Source: Marinomonas fungiae
GTDB taxonomy: Bacteria > Pseudomonadota > Gammaproteobacteria > Pseudomonadales > Marinomonadaceae
Length of the DNA: 64,000 nt
Direction of reading: 5' to 3'
Assembly (NCBI RefSeq): GCF_001418205.1
Contig: NZ_LIQF01000001.1
Location: forward strand, 464,863-528,862
Shown here: one piece after another, positions 8,562 through 16,596 of the stretch
Position numbering within the stretch: the stretch's first letter is position 1
How the letters are laid out: every line of letters starts with the position of its first letter
Made by a program: the position numbers and the translations under genes
The notes under the pieces: model-generated
Told to the model about the DNA's origin: nothing
Databases searched by the model: none
What the model saw: only the letters and a program-made list of their open reading frames with translations

Positions 8562-9782
8562 ATGTCGAGTATCCCCTCTTCGCTTTTGAAGCAGCGTAAT
8601 TTCGTACATTTTTGGGTCGGCCAAATCGCCTCTTCATTTGCATTTCAAATGTTAGCCGTCGGTATTGGTTGGCAGATTTATGATTTGACAGGCAGTGCCA
8701 TGGCACTTGGCTTAGTGGGATTATTTCAATTTTTACCACAACTCTTGCTAACACTTGTTGTGGGGCATGTAGCAGATCGTTACAACCGCCGCATCATCTG
8801 TGTCTGCACCCGACTGACAATGGCTTCAACGGTCGCCATTCTTGCCTACGGCAACCTGACGGACAGCATTTCAGCCAATCTGATTTACGCCTGTGCCGTG
8901 CTGTTAGGCACGGCACGCGCCTTTGAAATGCCCGCTGGACAAGCGATCCTTCCCAATTTGATTCCACCAGATTTGCTCTCTCGTGCTGTCAGCGCCATCG
9001 CTTCTGCACGTGAAATCTCTGTGATTGCAGGCCCGGCATTGGGCGGTCTGATTTATTTACTGGGCCCATCGACGCTCTATTTCACCAGCATGGCCTGCTT
9101 TCTAGTCTCTTGCTGTATTTTATTTTTCCTACATTACGACTATGTTGCGAAAGGCAAACAACCTATCGACCTAAATCATTTGTTAGGCGGTCTACGCTTT
9201 ATTAAGCACAATAAACTCATCTTGGGCTCTGTATCATTAGACATGTTTGCGGTATTACTCGGTGGCGCCACTGCGCTATTACCCATCGTAGCGAAAGATA
9301 TTTTGCATACAGGCCCTTGGGGACTTGGTTTATTACGCTGCGCTCCTGCTGTTGGAGCCTTACTGATGTCTCTCTATCTGGCACGTCGCCCCCTAACGCA
9401 TAGCGTCGGCAAAATCATGTATGCTGCCGTGGCGATCTTTGGCCTCGCCACTATTGCTTTTGGTCTATCCGAAAACTTGATTTTGTCGATGGCCGCTCTG
9501 TTTGTTCTAGGCGCTTCCGATATGATCAGTGTGGTGATTCGCTCGACTCTGGTTCAACTTGAAACACCGGATGAAATGCGTGGCCGAGTCAGTGCCGCTA
9601 ACTCTGTATTTATCGGCAGCTCAAACCAGCTGGGGGAATTTGAATCCGGTGCTACTGCAGCCCTATTCGGTACCGTCCCAGCAATTGTCTTGGGCGGCTT
9701 TGGCACCATTGCAGTGGTAGGACTGTGGATGATCTTATTCCCCAGTTTGCTACACCGTAACACTTTAGAGAATGAAAAATGA
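8562..9782 (+). CDS. MFS transporter (EntS-like MFS_3 group)
   Basis: Inner-membrane carrier of about 406 residues with twelve hydrophobic segments and the MFS loop motif GHVADRYNRR after helix 2. The N-terminal block (LKQRNFVHFWVGQIASSFAFQM) and the DEMRGRVSAANSVFIGSSNQLGEFESG region are typical of the MFS_3/EntS group of siderophore or drug exporters. The ATG at 8562 is preferred over an upstream TTG because CAAGG precedes it. The stop overlaps the start of the following ABC ATPase gene (ATGA), implying translational coupling. Substrate unknown. The AraC gene is 112 bases upstream, so joint transcription is possible but not shown. Confidence 0.88.
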   Translation: MSSIPSSLLKQRNFVHFWVGQIASSFAFQMLAVGIGWQIYDLTGSAMALGLVGLFQFLPQLLLTLVVGHVADRYNRRIICVCTRLTMASTVAILAYGNLTDSISANLIYACAVLLGTARAFEMPAGQAILPNLIPPDLLSRAVSAIASAREISVIAGPALGGLIYLLGPSTLYFTSMACFLVSCCILFFLHYDYVAKGKQPIDLNHLLGGLRFIKHNKLILGSVSLDMFAVLLGGATALLPIVAKDILHTGPWGLGLLRCAPAVGALLMSLYLARRPLTHSVGKIMYAAVAIFGLATIAFGLSENLILSMAALFVLGASDMISVVIRSTLVQLETPDEMRGRVSAANSVFIGSSNQLGEFESGATAALFGTVPAIVLGGFGTIAVVGLWMILFPSLLHRNTLENEK

Positions 9783-10552
9783 TTGAGCTGAAAAACATCA
9801 CAGCCTTCCAAGGTGATAAGAAAGTCTTTGAGAACTTTAATGTTCATATCGGACATGGAGAAAAGGTCGCTATCTTAGGCCCAAATGGGGCAGGTAAAAG
9901 CACGTTTCTAAAGCTGATTACTAGAGAAATTTACCCCGTTGTAAAAGACGATAGCCACATCAAGTTGTTCGATCTCGAACGCGTCACCATTTGGGATTTG
10001 CGTAAACAAATTGGCTTAATATCTCAAGACCTTCAAGAAGACTACACCCCCTACACTACCGCTATTGAAGTAATTTTGTCTGGTTTCTTTGGTGCGATTG
10101 GTCAGCATGGACACCTGACGCCAACACCAGAGCAAATTGAGCAAGCAGAACAGATGTTGGACTATGTTGGCATGGGGACTTATCGAGATACACACTTTCA
10201 ACGCCTGTCGACTGGGCAAAAACGTCGTCTGTTAATTGGTCGTTCATTGATCCACAAACCGCAGGCATTAATTTTTGATGAGCCCTCTAACGGTTTGGAT
10301 ATCAAGGCTTCTGCTTTATTGCTTAATATCATGCGTGACTACGCTAAGCCCGAAAATAGCTTATTGCTGACCACGCATCATATCGGTGAAATCATTCCAG
10401 AGATTCAGCGTGTGATATTGATTAAAAATGGCAAAGTGATTGCTGATGGGGCAAAAAACGAAGTGCTCACTAGTGAAGTGTTGAGCGATTTATATGATAC
10501 GCCAGTCAAACTGGACAAACATAATGATTACTTTCACATCTGGCTGGATTGA
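9779..10552 (+). CDS. ABC transporter ATP-binding protein without a partner permease
   Basis: Single 257-residue ABC ATPase. Walker A is GPNGAGKST (residues 34-42), signature LSTGQ (143-147), Walker B ALIFDE (163-168) and the H-loop TTHH follows. The pattern resembles the YlmA/ModF-like group of stand-alone ATPases. It overlaps the MFS gene by four bases and is followed by a terminator, so the pair forms a unit, yet no ABC membrane subunit is present nearby. Its role is therefore unclear: it may pair with an unlinked permease or act in a non-transport function. Confidence 0.88.
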   Translation: MIELKNITAFQGDKKVFENFNVHIGHGEKVAILGPNGAGKSTFLKLITREIYPVVKDDSHIKLFDLERVTIWDLRKQIGLISQDLQEDYTPYTTAIEVILSGFFGAIGQHGHLTPTPEQIEQAEQMLDYVGMGTYRDTHFQRLSTGQKRRLLIGRSLIHKPQALIFDEPSNGLDIKASALLLNIMRDYAKPENSLLLTTHHIGEIIPEIQRVILIKNGKVIADGAKNEVLTSEVLSDLYDTPVKLDKHNDYFHIWLD

Positions 10553-10582
10553 GAGCTTGATGCAGGTAAATTTTAGGCATAA

Positions 10583-10612
10583 AAAAGCCGATCTAAACAG
10601 ATCGGCTTTTTT
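10583..10612. terminator. Bidirectional terminator, ABC gene / tRNA-Leu copy 1
   Basis: Perfect 10-bp stem AAGCCGATCT / AGATCGGCTT (10585-10594 with 10599-10608), with A run before and T run after, so it can work on both strands. Confidence 0.85.
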
Positions 10613-10617
10613 AAATT

Positions 10618-10702
10618 TGGTGCGGAAGGAGAGACTCGAACTCTCACGCCGTGAAGCACTGGAACCTAAATCCAGCGTGTCTACCAATTCCACCACTCCC
10701 GC
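10618..10702 (-). tRNA. tRNA-Leu(UAG), copy 1
   Basis: 85 bases on the minus strand, from GCGGGAG at 10702 to an encoded CCA at 10620-10618. Acceptor arms GCGGGAG/CTTCCGC pair with one G-U, the T-loop has TTCGAGT, and a long variable arm marks a class II tRNA. The anticodon loop TTTAGGT between CTGGA and TCCAG gives anticodon TAG, so it reads CUN leucine codons. Confidence 0.97.
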
Positions 10703-10716
10703 AAGTGATGACGCGT

Positions 10717-10744
10717 ATTATAGAGATACGCTTACTTTGGTCAA
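10717..10744 (-). promoter_or_regulatory. Sigma-70 promoter of tRNA-Leu copy 1
   Basis: Minus-strand TTGACC (10744-10739), 16-base spacer, TATAAT (10722-10717), followed by a GC-rich discriminator, about 15 bases before the tRNA 5' end. Confidence 0.8.
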
Positions 10745-10818
10745 TAGGCTTTCGAAAATATTTTCACTCAACCTTCTGACAGAAACTCTTTATGAAACAA
10801 GTGTTTATTTCATGCAAT

Positions 10819-10850
10819 AAAAAAGCCGATCTAAATAGATCGGCTTTTTT
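10819..10850 (-). terminator. Terminator of tRNA-Leu copy 2
   Basis: Stem AAGCCGATCT / AGATCGGCTT (10823-10832 with 10837-10846), loop AAAT. It is nearly identical to the terminator of copy 1. Confidence 0.85.
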
Positions 10851-10854
10851 AACA

Positions 10855-10939
10855 TGGTGCGGAAGGAGAGACTCGAACTCTCACGCCGTGAAGCACTGGA
10901 ACCTAAATCCAGCGTGTCTACCAATTCCACCACTCCCGC
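10855..10939 (-). tRNA. tRNA-Leu(UAG), copy 2
   Basis: 85 bases, identical by eye to copies 1 and 3, anticodon TAG, CCA encoded. Its upstream region (10940-11040) lacks the clean TTGACC-16-TATAAT promoter seen for the other two copies. A weaker TTGCTT element lies at 10981-10976. Confidence 0.97.
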
Positions 10940-11044
10940 AAAAGAGTGTTTTACATCGTGTGTCGATGTCGGTTTAAGCAATGAAACCAAATTCATTGCT
11001 AACAACCAAAATCTTAGACGGATATGAATCAACGCCTTAGACAA

Positions 11045-11074
11045 TAAAAAAGCCGATCTCAGATCAGCTTTTTT
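11045..11074 (-). terminator. Imperfect terminator of tRNA-Leu copy 3
   Basis: The same stem-loop as copies 1 and 2 but eroded: AAGCCGATCT then AGATCAGCTT with one mismatch and the loop reduced to one base. A and T runs flank it. Confidence 0.65.
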
Positions 11075-11079
11075 AAATT

Positions 11080-11164
11080 TGGTGCGGAAGGAGAGACTCG
11101 AACTCTCACGCCGTGAAGCACTGGAACCTAAATCCAGCGTGTCTACCAATTCCACCACTCCCGC
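11080..11164 (-). tRNA. tRNA-Leu(UAG), copy 3
   Basis: 85 bases, anticodon TAG, encoded CCA, same sequence as copies 1 and 2. Promoter TTGACC (11206-11201), 16-base spacer, TATAAT (11184-11179) upstream. This is the first-transcribed member of the array. Confidence 0.97.
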
Positions 11165-11178
11165 AAGGAATGGTGCGT

Positions 11179-11206
11179 ATTATAGAGATCCTCGTTCTAT
11201 GGTCAA
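11179..11206 (-). promoter_or_regulatory. Sigma-70 promoter of tRNA-Leu copy 3
   Basis: TTGACC, 16 bases, TATAAT on the minus strand. The architecture and hexamers are identical to the promoter of copy 1. Confidence 0.8.
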
Positions 11207-11299
11207 GGGGTTTATTTCTATTTTTTAACGGATTAATGAATATTTTAAAAATAGAACATATAGAAAACATTAGTAAACCAATTAAAAAAGGATGGTTTA

Positions 11300-11328
11300 C
11301 TGACAATCCCCTTGCCTCACTCTATAAT
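11300..11328 (+). promoter_or_regulatory. Sigma-70 promoter of the EamA transporter gene
   Basis: CTGACA (11300-11305), 17-base spacer, TATAAT (11323-11328). Transcription would begin near 11335, which supports the ATG at 11357 and excludes the upstream start codons. Confidence 0.7.
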
Positions 11329-11356
11329 GCCCGCTCAATTTCTGGAGACCCTTTCT

Positions 11357-12244
11357 ATGTGGATTTTATTAGCAATGACTGGCCTATGGGCTTTTTCATT
11401 TAGCTTGATTGGAGTGTACTTAGCAGGACAGGTCGACTCATGGTTCTCGGTGCTGATGCGAGTCACCTTAGCGATGCTAGTATTCTTGCCGTTTATAAAA
11501 TTTCGCCAGACACCTAAAGCTTTAGCCCTTAAGTTAATGGCCATCGGTGCTTGCCAACTCGGCATTATGTATGGCTTCTACTATCAGTCTTTTTTGCACC
11601 TGACGGTGCCTGAAGTCCTGTTATTTACTGTGATGACACCGATCTATATAGCTCTGATTAACGATATTTTAGAGCGCCGCTTTACACCAGGCTATATCAT
11701 CAGCGCTTTGATTGCCGTTGCGGGTGCAGTTGGCATTCGTTATCAAGGCATTGACGAAGGCTTTATCCAAGGTTTCTTACTGGTTCAGGGCGCCAATCTT
11801 TGTTTTGGGCTAGGACAAGTCGCTTACAAACGCCTAATGGCCAATAACCCTACCGACCTGCCACAATTGACACTGTTTGGCTGGTTCTTTATTGGTGCTT
11901 TCATTGTCGTCGTTCCATGCTTCCTAGCGCTAGGCAATTTAGATAAGCTGCCGACGACTAATTTACAGTGGAGCATCTTAATCTACCTGGGGGTAATTGC
12001 TTCAGGCGTCGGCTATTTTGCTTGGAATAAAGGTGCAACCATGGTCAATGTTGGCGCCTTAGCGGTAGCAAATAACCTGCTTATTCCAGCAGGCATCTTG
12101 GTTAACGTCCTATTCTGGAACCGTGATGCAGACCTTATCCGCCTTACCCTTGGTGGCGGCGTAATTCTATTTGCTTTGTATTTGAATGAATGGCTCATCA
12201 AGCAAAAAGATCGCGCAATGCTAATCAAAGCGAACAATGCCTAG
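11357..12244 (+). CDS. EamA/DMT-family transporter
   Basis: Drug/metabolite-superfamily carrier of about 295 residues with ten hydrophobic helices arranged as two EamA repeats. Substrate not deducible; relatives move amino acids, carboxylates or amines. I chose ATG 11357: GGAG lies nine bases upstream and the probable promoter's -10 sits at 11323-11328, which would make the earlier in-frame TTG (11312) and ATG (11327) non-transcribed or leaderless. Features include a Gly/Ala-rich GYIISALIAVAGAVGIRY helix in the middle and a basic C-terminus. It stands alone, convergent with folE across a bidirectional terminator. Confidence 0.9.
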   Translation: MWILLAMTGLWAFSFSLIGVYLAGQVDSWFSVLMRVTLAMLVFLPFIKFRQTPKALALKLMAIGACQLGIMYGFYYQSFLHLTVPEVLLFTVMTPIYIALINDILERRFTPGYIISALIAVAGAVGIRYQGIDEGFIQGFLLVQGANLCFGLGQVAYKRLMANNPTDLPQLTLFGWFFIGAFIVVVPCFLALGNLDKLPTTNLQWSILIYLGVIASGVGYFAWNKGATMVNVGALAVANNLLIPAGILVNVLFWNRDADLIRLTLGGGVILFALYLNEWLIKQKDRAMLIKANNA

Positions 12245-12266
12245 CATGGCATCAATGCCGTAAACA

Positions 12267-12294
12267 AAATAGGGAGCCGATTGGCTCCCTATTT
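12267..12294. terminator. Bidirectional terminator between the EamA gene and folE
   Basis: Perfect 12-bp stem (12267-12278 with 12283-12294) with a GATT loop, its A/T ends serving both converging transcripts. Confidence 0.85.
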
Positions 12295-12317
12295 CTGTAT
12301 CGAATACACACTTAAGC

Positions 12318-13001
12318 TTAGCTCGCTAAGAACTCGCTACGAGTCTTATCGCTGCGTTTAAACAAGCCACCCAGAGCGGTAGTCTGTGTCGATGAACTCG
12401 CATCCATTACACCACGGGCTTTTACACAGTAGTGCGTAGCATTAATGCTCACTGCAACGTTGTCTGTCTCAAGTAATGTTTGCAGTGCTACTAATACCTG
12501 TTGTGTTTGGCGTTCCTGTACTTGCGGACGCTGGCCAAAGAAACGCACAATGCGGTTTATCTTAGATAAGCCAATGATCTTGTTCTTTGGTAGATAAGCG
12601 ACTTTCGCCAAGCCATCGATGGTGACAAAATGGTGCTCGCAAGTGCTAGTAAAGGAGATGTTACTCACCTTAACCATTTCATCTACTTTCATCTTGTTTT
12701 CGATAACGGTGATTTTAGGGAATTGGCCATAATCCAAACCAGAAAAAATCTCTTTCACATACATTTTTGCAATGCGATGAGGCGTTTCTGAAAGGCTGTC
12801 ATCGGTCAGATCGAGACCCAATGTGTACACCACATCTTCAAATGCAGCTTTGATGCGCTGGTACTTTTCTTCGGTCGATAAACCGTTGTCGATCATTGGT
12901 GTTTCAAGACCATGTTTCATGAGGGCATCACGAACTCGAGTCGCCTCATCTGAAAGTGCAATATTGCTCACTTTACTGGTTTCTGCCATTGCAGTTGTCA
13001 T
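12318..13001 (-). CDS. folE: GTP cyclohydrolase I
   Basis: Cytosolic enzyme converting GTP to 7,8-dihydroneopterin triphosphate, entry to folate and tetrahydromonapterin. The 227-residue form has the zinc ligands in STCEHHF (Cys121, His124) and THYCVKARG (Cys192). It also has [22 protein letters not shown] and a close overall match to the E. coli enzyme (222 residues). Start choice: ATG 13001 follows AGGG by seven bases; an ATG at 13031 would add ten residues with a weaker site. The pteridine reductase gene folM lies just upstream, with the start about 60 bases from its stop, so the two form an operon for reduced pterin synthesis. Confidence 0.95.
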   Translation of the reverse strand: MTTAMAETSKVSNIALSDEATRVRDALMKHGLETPMIDNGLSTEEKYQRIKAAFEDVVYTLGLDLTDDSLSETPHRIAKMYVKEIFSGLDYGQFPKITVIENKMKVDEMVKVSNISFTSTCEHHFVTIDGLAKVAYLPKNKIIGLSKINRIVRFFGQRPQVQERQTQQVLVALQTLLETDNVAVSINATHYCVKARGVMDASSSTQTTALGGLFKRSDKTRSEFLAS

Positions 13002-13061
13002 ATCAATACCCTGTCTAGCTAATTCGTTCATTCATGATGCCTAGCGCGCCATCGCTTGCGT

Positions 13062-13793
13062 TTAAGCTAAATGACGGCCTCCGTCCAAAGCCAATGTACG
13101 CCCGGTCATGTAACGACTACTGAGGAGGTATTGTACCGCTGCAACCCCTTCCTGTTCACCTGGTTCTAGGCATAATAACGATTTTTTTAATGCTTTCTGC
13201 TGATATTCCTTATTATCGCCCTCTTGAAACATCAAAAGAGACGGTGCAATCGCATTAACTTTTACCTTTGGTGCCAACTGGCGAGCAAAGGATAAACTTA
13301 AATTGGCTAACCCTGCTTTACTCGCAGCGTACGCGATATGCTTATCACTGCCCTTTTCCGCCACAAAGTCGGTCAAGTGGATTATATCGGTTGCCTGATT
13401 CAAATCATGAGCGGCGCATAATAGCAGAGATTGTAGTGACATGTTGAGTTGATACGGTACGGCCACGTGGACTTGCCACATTCTTGCCATCAGCTCATTT
13501 AAATCCTCGCTGTCCGTTTCAGATCCCCAGTCCGATGCATTATGGATGATGCTTCTTAATCCGTTGTACTCAGCAACAATGGTATTGACCATTTTGCTCA
13601 CGGTATCAGGTTGCGTGAAGTCTGCGCGAATGCAATGGACGTCCTCGGCCATTAGCGCCTCGATCACAGGGGTAAACGTTCGGTAACTCATTACCACCCG
13701 CTCACCTTGCGCAAGCAAGGAACGGATAACCGCTAAGCCCAAACGTCGACCACCGCCAGTAATAAAATGTGGATAGGCAAACTCTTTCTGCAT
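13062..13793 (-). CDS. folM: Dihydromonapterin reductase-like short-chain dehydrogenase
   Basis: Classical SDR of 243 residues with the NADPH motif TGGGRRLG (residues 12-19; the Arg-Arg is characteristic of FolM/pteridine reductases) and catalytic Tyr155/Lys159 in YAASK. The C-terminal MTGRTLALDGGRHL block is also diagnostic. It reduces dihydromonapterin to tetrahydromonapterin, with weak dihydrofolate reductase activity in the family. The ATG at 13793 is preceded by GGAG with six-base spacing, clearly better than the ATG 24 bases upstream. It is directly followed by folE, matching the common folE-folM linkage. FolX is not in the window. Confidence 0.9.
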   Translation of the reverse strand: MQKEFAYPHFITGGGRRLGLAVIRSLLAQGERVVMSYRTFTPVIEALMAEDVHCIRADFTQPDTVSKMVNTIVAEYNGLRSIIHNASDWGSETDSEDLNELMARMWQVHVAVPYQLNMSLQSLLLCAAHDLNQATDIIHLTDFVAEKGSDKHIAYAASKAGLANLSLSFARQLAPKVKVNAIAPSLLMFQEGDNKEYQQKALKKSLLCLEPGEQEGVAAVQYLLSSRYMTGRTLALDGGRHLA

Positions 13794-13938
13794 CCCAGTC
13801 TCCAAATATTCGAGCATTAATCACTCAAGCAACCATCCGAATTCTTAAAGAATACGTATTCAAAGCTAGGTTGGTTCAATAAATTAGTCTAACTTTTAAT
13901 CAGGCTTTTTGACTCGTTTTAATTCGATGGAGCGCACT

Positions 13939-14835
13939 ATGAGTAATAAAGAACAATTGCCAGCGATTCCGCAGGTTGCCTTTGACTGGTATGACGAATA
14001 CGCCCACGGTGATATCGACCGACGTACTTTTATTCGTCGACTATCCACCTTAGGAGTGGCCGGTTTAACTGTATCAGCCGTTTCCGCCGCACTGTTACCC
14101 AACTATGCACTAGCAGAGCAGGTTTCTTTCAATGACCCCGACATTACTGCGCGCTATGTGGAAATTAATGCGCCCAATGGTCATGGTAAAGCGCGTGGTT
14201 ACCTGGTTATCCCTGCTGGCGTTAAGGATGATAACCCTGCGCCGGGGGTGATTGTTGTACATGAAAATCGTGGCTTGAATCCCTATATCGAAGATGTGGC
14301 CAGACGTTTAGCCAAAGAGGGTTTTGTGGCGTTCGCACCGGATGCGTTATTCCCTCTTGGTGGCTATCCAGGGAATGACGATGAAGGTCGCGCCATGCAG
14401 AAAACCTTAAACAAAGATAAGATTCTGGGGGATTTCAGTGATGCGGCCACTTTCCTAAAAGCCCATTCACTCACTACTGATAAATTAGGTATTGTGGGGT
14501 TCTGCTTTGGTGGTTACGTATCGAACCAACTCGCCGCCTCTTGGCCAAATATGATCGATGCAGCGGTACCGTTTTATGGCACCCCACCAACCTCAGACTT
14601 ACAGAACCTTAAAGGTCCGCTGCAATTGCATTTTGCCGAGTTGGATCAGCGCGTCAACGATACTTGGCCAGACTATGAAAGTGCTCTGAAAACTATGGGG
14701 GTCGATTATGAAGCGTATAAGTATGAACGCGTCAATCATGGTTTTCACAATGATTCAACCGCTCGATACGATGAGAAAAGCGCCGAGCTTGCCTGGCAAA
14801 GGACCATCGAATTTTTCAAAAAGCATCTTGCTTAA
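13939..14835 (+). CDS. Dienelactone hydrolase-family protein with a Tat-type signal
   Basis: Alpha/beta hydrolase of the dienelactone hydrolase family, about 299 residues. The N-terminus has an RRTFIRRLS twin-arginine motif (Arg28-Arg29) followed by a hydrophobic stretch ending ALA near residue 59, suggesting Tat export, as in the YghX group. Nucleophile Cys189 sits in GFCFGGY, with Asp236 in ELDQRV and His267 in NHGF completing the triad. HENRGLNPYIEDVARRLAKEGF is typical. ATG 13939 is chosen because GGAG lies about eight bases upstream; earlier in-frame starts (TTG 13909, ATG 13927) lack a site. Natural substrate unknown; no aromatic degradation genes are adjacent. Monocistronic and convergent with the glycosyltransferase gene. 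Confidence 0.88.
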   Translation: MSNKEQLPAIPQVAFDWYDEYAHGDIDRRTFIRRLSTLGVAGLTVSAVSAALLPNYALAEQVSFNDPDITARYVEINAPNGHGKARGYLVIPAGVKDDNPAPGVIVVHENRGLNPYIEDVARRLAKEGFVAFAPDALFPLGGYPGNDDEGRAMQKTLNKDKILGDFSDAATFLKAHSLTTDKLGIVGFCFGGYVSNQLAASWPNMIDAAVPFYGTPPTSDLQNLKGPLQLHFAELDQRVNDTWPDYESALKTMGVDYEAYKYERVNHGFHNDSTARYDEKSAELAWQRTIEFFKKHLA

Positions 14836-14863
14836 ATCACAAAGGCCTTTGTTTTGTTCAGAG

Positions 14864-15943
14864 CTAAGATGATGCCGCTGCTGGCACAATATCATCTTTG
14901 CAAAAGTACACACCATTGCAGGGGAGAACATGCTGCCAAAGCTGCTGACTCAGTTCTTCAATGGACATTTCAGCGCCCGCAGCAATCCACTCGGCAATAC
15001 CTTTCGCCACATTCGGATAGGTCACACGAACGACTTTAGAACCCTCTAACCAGGCCTGAATAACCTTAGAAGAGAGAGTTTGACTGGCCTTCGCAAAACC
15101 AAGATTTTCCAAAGCCACTACATTAGAAAGCTGCTCAACTTGCCCACGCAAAGGCTTAACCATGATTCGTCGCCCCATGTGTAAAGCTTCAGAATTCAAC
15201 TCGAAACCAGCGTTACTCAGTACGGACTTACATTCTCGCAAGTTTTTTTGAAAGCCTTCGCGACTAAATGGAAAGACTTCTACATTGCCATATTTGCCAG
15301 GTTCAATGTCCTTGCAGTGCATACGAAATTGATAAGAAGGCACACCTTCCAACCATTCCATCACCTCTTCACTGTTTTCAAATGGCAAATACACTAGCAC
15401 CTGATCATCCTGAGCCACACTTTTATGCTCAGCATGCTGAATGATTGGTGGCAAAATGGGTTCACCAAAATGATGCCAATGCACTCCCACATTCTGGCTG
15501 ACTGGTGCAAAACGCGACATAATCCAAGAGCCAAGCAGGTCGCCCTTATATTTAGGTATATCGTACTGGAATGCGTACTGATGGCCGATCCCAATGCAAG
15601 GCTTGCCCTGACGCCTTGCTGCCCATGCGGTAATGGGTTCGAAATCCGTAAGGATTAAATCGTACTGAGAGACATCTAAACTTGCGATGTCTTTCAGTAA
15701 TTGTAAGACCTTAGCTTGACGAAACGTTGCCCACATACTGATCTGGCCATTTTTCGCTACAAACGATAAACCTGCAAATGCGCGGTACTGAGCAAAACAT
15801 TCCATATCAAAATAGTCGTTCGCATCACGTCCCGAGAAGACATAGTCTACCTCTATACCGAGACGAGCAAATTCAACACTCATGGCTCGGGCACGAGTGA
15901 TATGTCCATTACCGGTTCCCTGCACCCCATATAGAATTTTCAT
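14864..15943 (-). CDS. MJ1255/VC2487-type glycosyltransferase
   Basis: Predicted GT-B glycosyltransferase of about 359 residues (COG1819-like). It has the N-terminal nucleotide-sugar fold MKILYGVQGTGNGHITRA, a central DLILTDFEP, and the C-terminal SNAGFELNSEALHMGRRIMVKPLRGQVEQ donor-binding block. In this subfamily the reaction is uncharacterised; similarity to MGDG- and UDP-sugar-using enzymes suggests transfer to a lipid. The ATG at 15943 overlaps the stop of the upstream PAP2 phosphatase gene (ATGA), so the two are translationally coupled. A lipid phosphatase coupled to a glycosyltransferase supports a role in glycolipid or polyprenyl-linked glycan metabolism, which is inference. Confidence 0.85.
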   Translation of the reverse strand: MKILYGVQGTGNGHITRARAMSVEFARLGIEVDYVFSGRDANDYFDMECFAQYRAFAGLSFVAKNGQISMWATFRQAKVLQLLKDIASLDVSQYDLILTDFEPITAWAARRQGKPCIGIGHQYAFQYDIPKYKGDLLGSWIMSRFAPVSQNVGVHWHHFGEPILPPIIQHAEHKSVAQDDQVLVYLPFENSEEVMEWLEGVPSYQFRMHCKDIEPGKYGNVEVFPFSREGFQKNLRECKSVLSNAGFELNSEALHMGRRIMVKPLRGQVEQLSNVVALENLGFAKASQTLSSKVIQAWLEGSKVVRVTYPNVAKGIAEWIAAGAEMSIEELSQQLWQHVLPCNGVYFCKDDIVPAAASS

Positions 15944-16455
15944 GTTAACACTCCAAACGACACCATCGCACAAGTGGTGCCTAACAAAGCTCCCATCGCT
16001 GTATCTGTTGGAAAGTGAACACCCAGAAAAATACGTGACATAGCCACCATTGCCGACCAGCTGTAAAAACTTAAATACAGCTCAGGGAACCATTCACTCA
16101 AGCAGTACGCCATGAAAAATGCGCCAGACGTATGCCCCGAAGGAAACGAAAACTTGTCAGAAGGACGAATAAAACTAGTGAAGTCATCCAAAATGTCAGC
16201 AGGACGATTGCGTTTAAAGCTTCTTTTTAATATCAAATACAGCACACGCTCTAGGGCAAAGCCGCCCATTATGATATAGGCCCATGTTTCGAAGCCTAAC
16301 GACCACGCCGCTAACGCTAATACAACATACAATGGCCCATCCGCTGACATTGAAATCACTCGACTTGCGCGCGTCAATAACTGTCGATGCTTGCGTGCCA
16401 TCAACCAGTAAAATGTTGTCACGTCCATATTGTGAATGCTGTTAAGTATGTTCAT
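15940..16455 (-). CDS. PAP2-family membrane phosphatase
   Basis: Integral-membrane acid phosphatase of the PAP2/PgpB type, 171 residues, about five helices. All three signature blocks are intact: K77-x6-R84-P85 (KRSFKRNRP), PSGH at 105-108, and SR-x5-H-x3-D (Ser140-Arg141, His147, Asp151). It would dephosphorylate phosphatidate, PGP or undecaprenyl pyrophosphate; which one is undetermined. It lies first in a two-gene unit with the downstream glycosyltransferase, sharing an ATGA overlap. Confidence 0.9.
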   Translation of the reverse strand: MNILNSIHNMDVTTFYWLMARKHRQLLTRASRVISMSADGPLYVVLALAAWSLGFETWAYIIMGGFALERVLYLILKRSFKRNRPADILDDFTSFIRPSDKFSFPSGHTSGAFFMAYCLSEWFPELYLSFYSWSAMVAMSRIFLGVHFPTDTAMGALLGTTCAMVSFGVLT

Positions 16456-16540
16456 AACGCCACCTCTACACGTCTTCTATGATTTCAAAATAGGAAATTT
16501 GGGTGTCATTTTCGTGGCAGAGGGATGATGCTTTTATGAC

Positions 16541-16567
16541 AAAAAAGCGCCCACTGAGGGCGCTTTT
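16541..16567 (-). terminator. Terminator of the dehydrogenase-tautomerase-pldA operon
   Basis: Perfect 10-bp stem AAAAGCGCCC / GGGCGCTTTT (16543-16552 with 16558-16567) and a minus-strand T run, 30 bases after the pldA stop. Confidence 0.88.
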
Positions 16568-16596
16568 AAGAGGGAAAACGTTTTTTGAAAGCTGGG

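Noticed and set aside
14840..14853. Perfect palindrome ACAAAGGCCTTTGT after the dienelactone hydrolase gene
   Set aside because: No room for a loop and no good T run; probably a weak end signal or chance.
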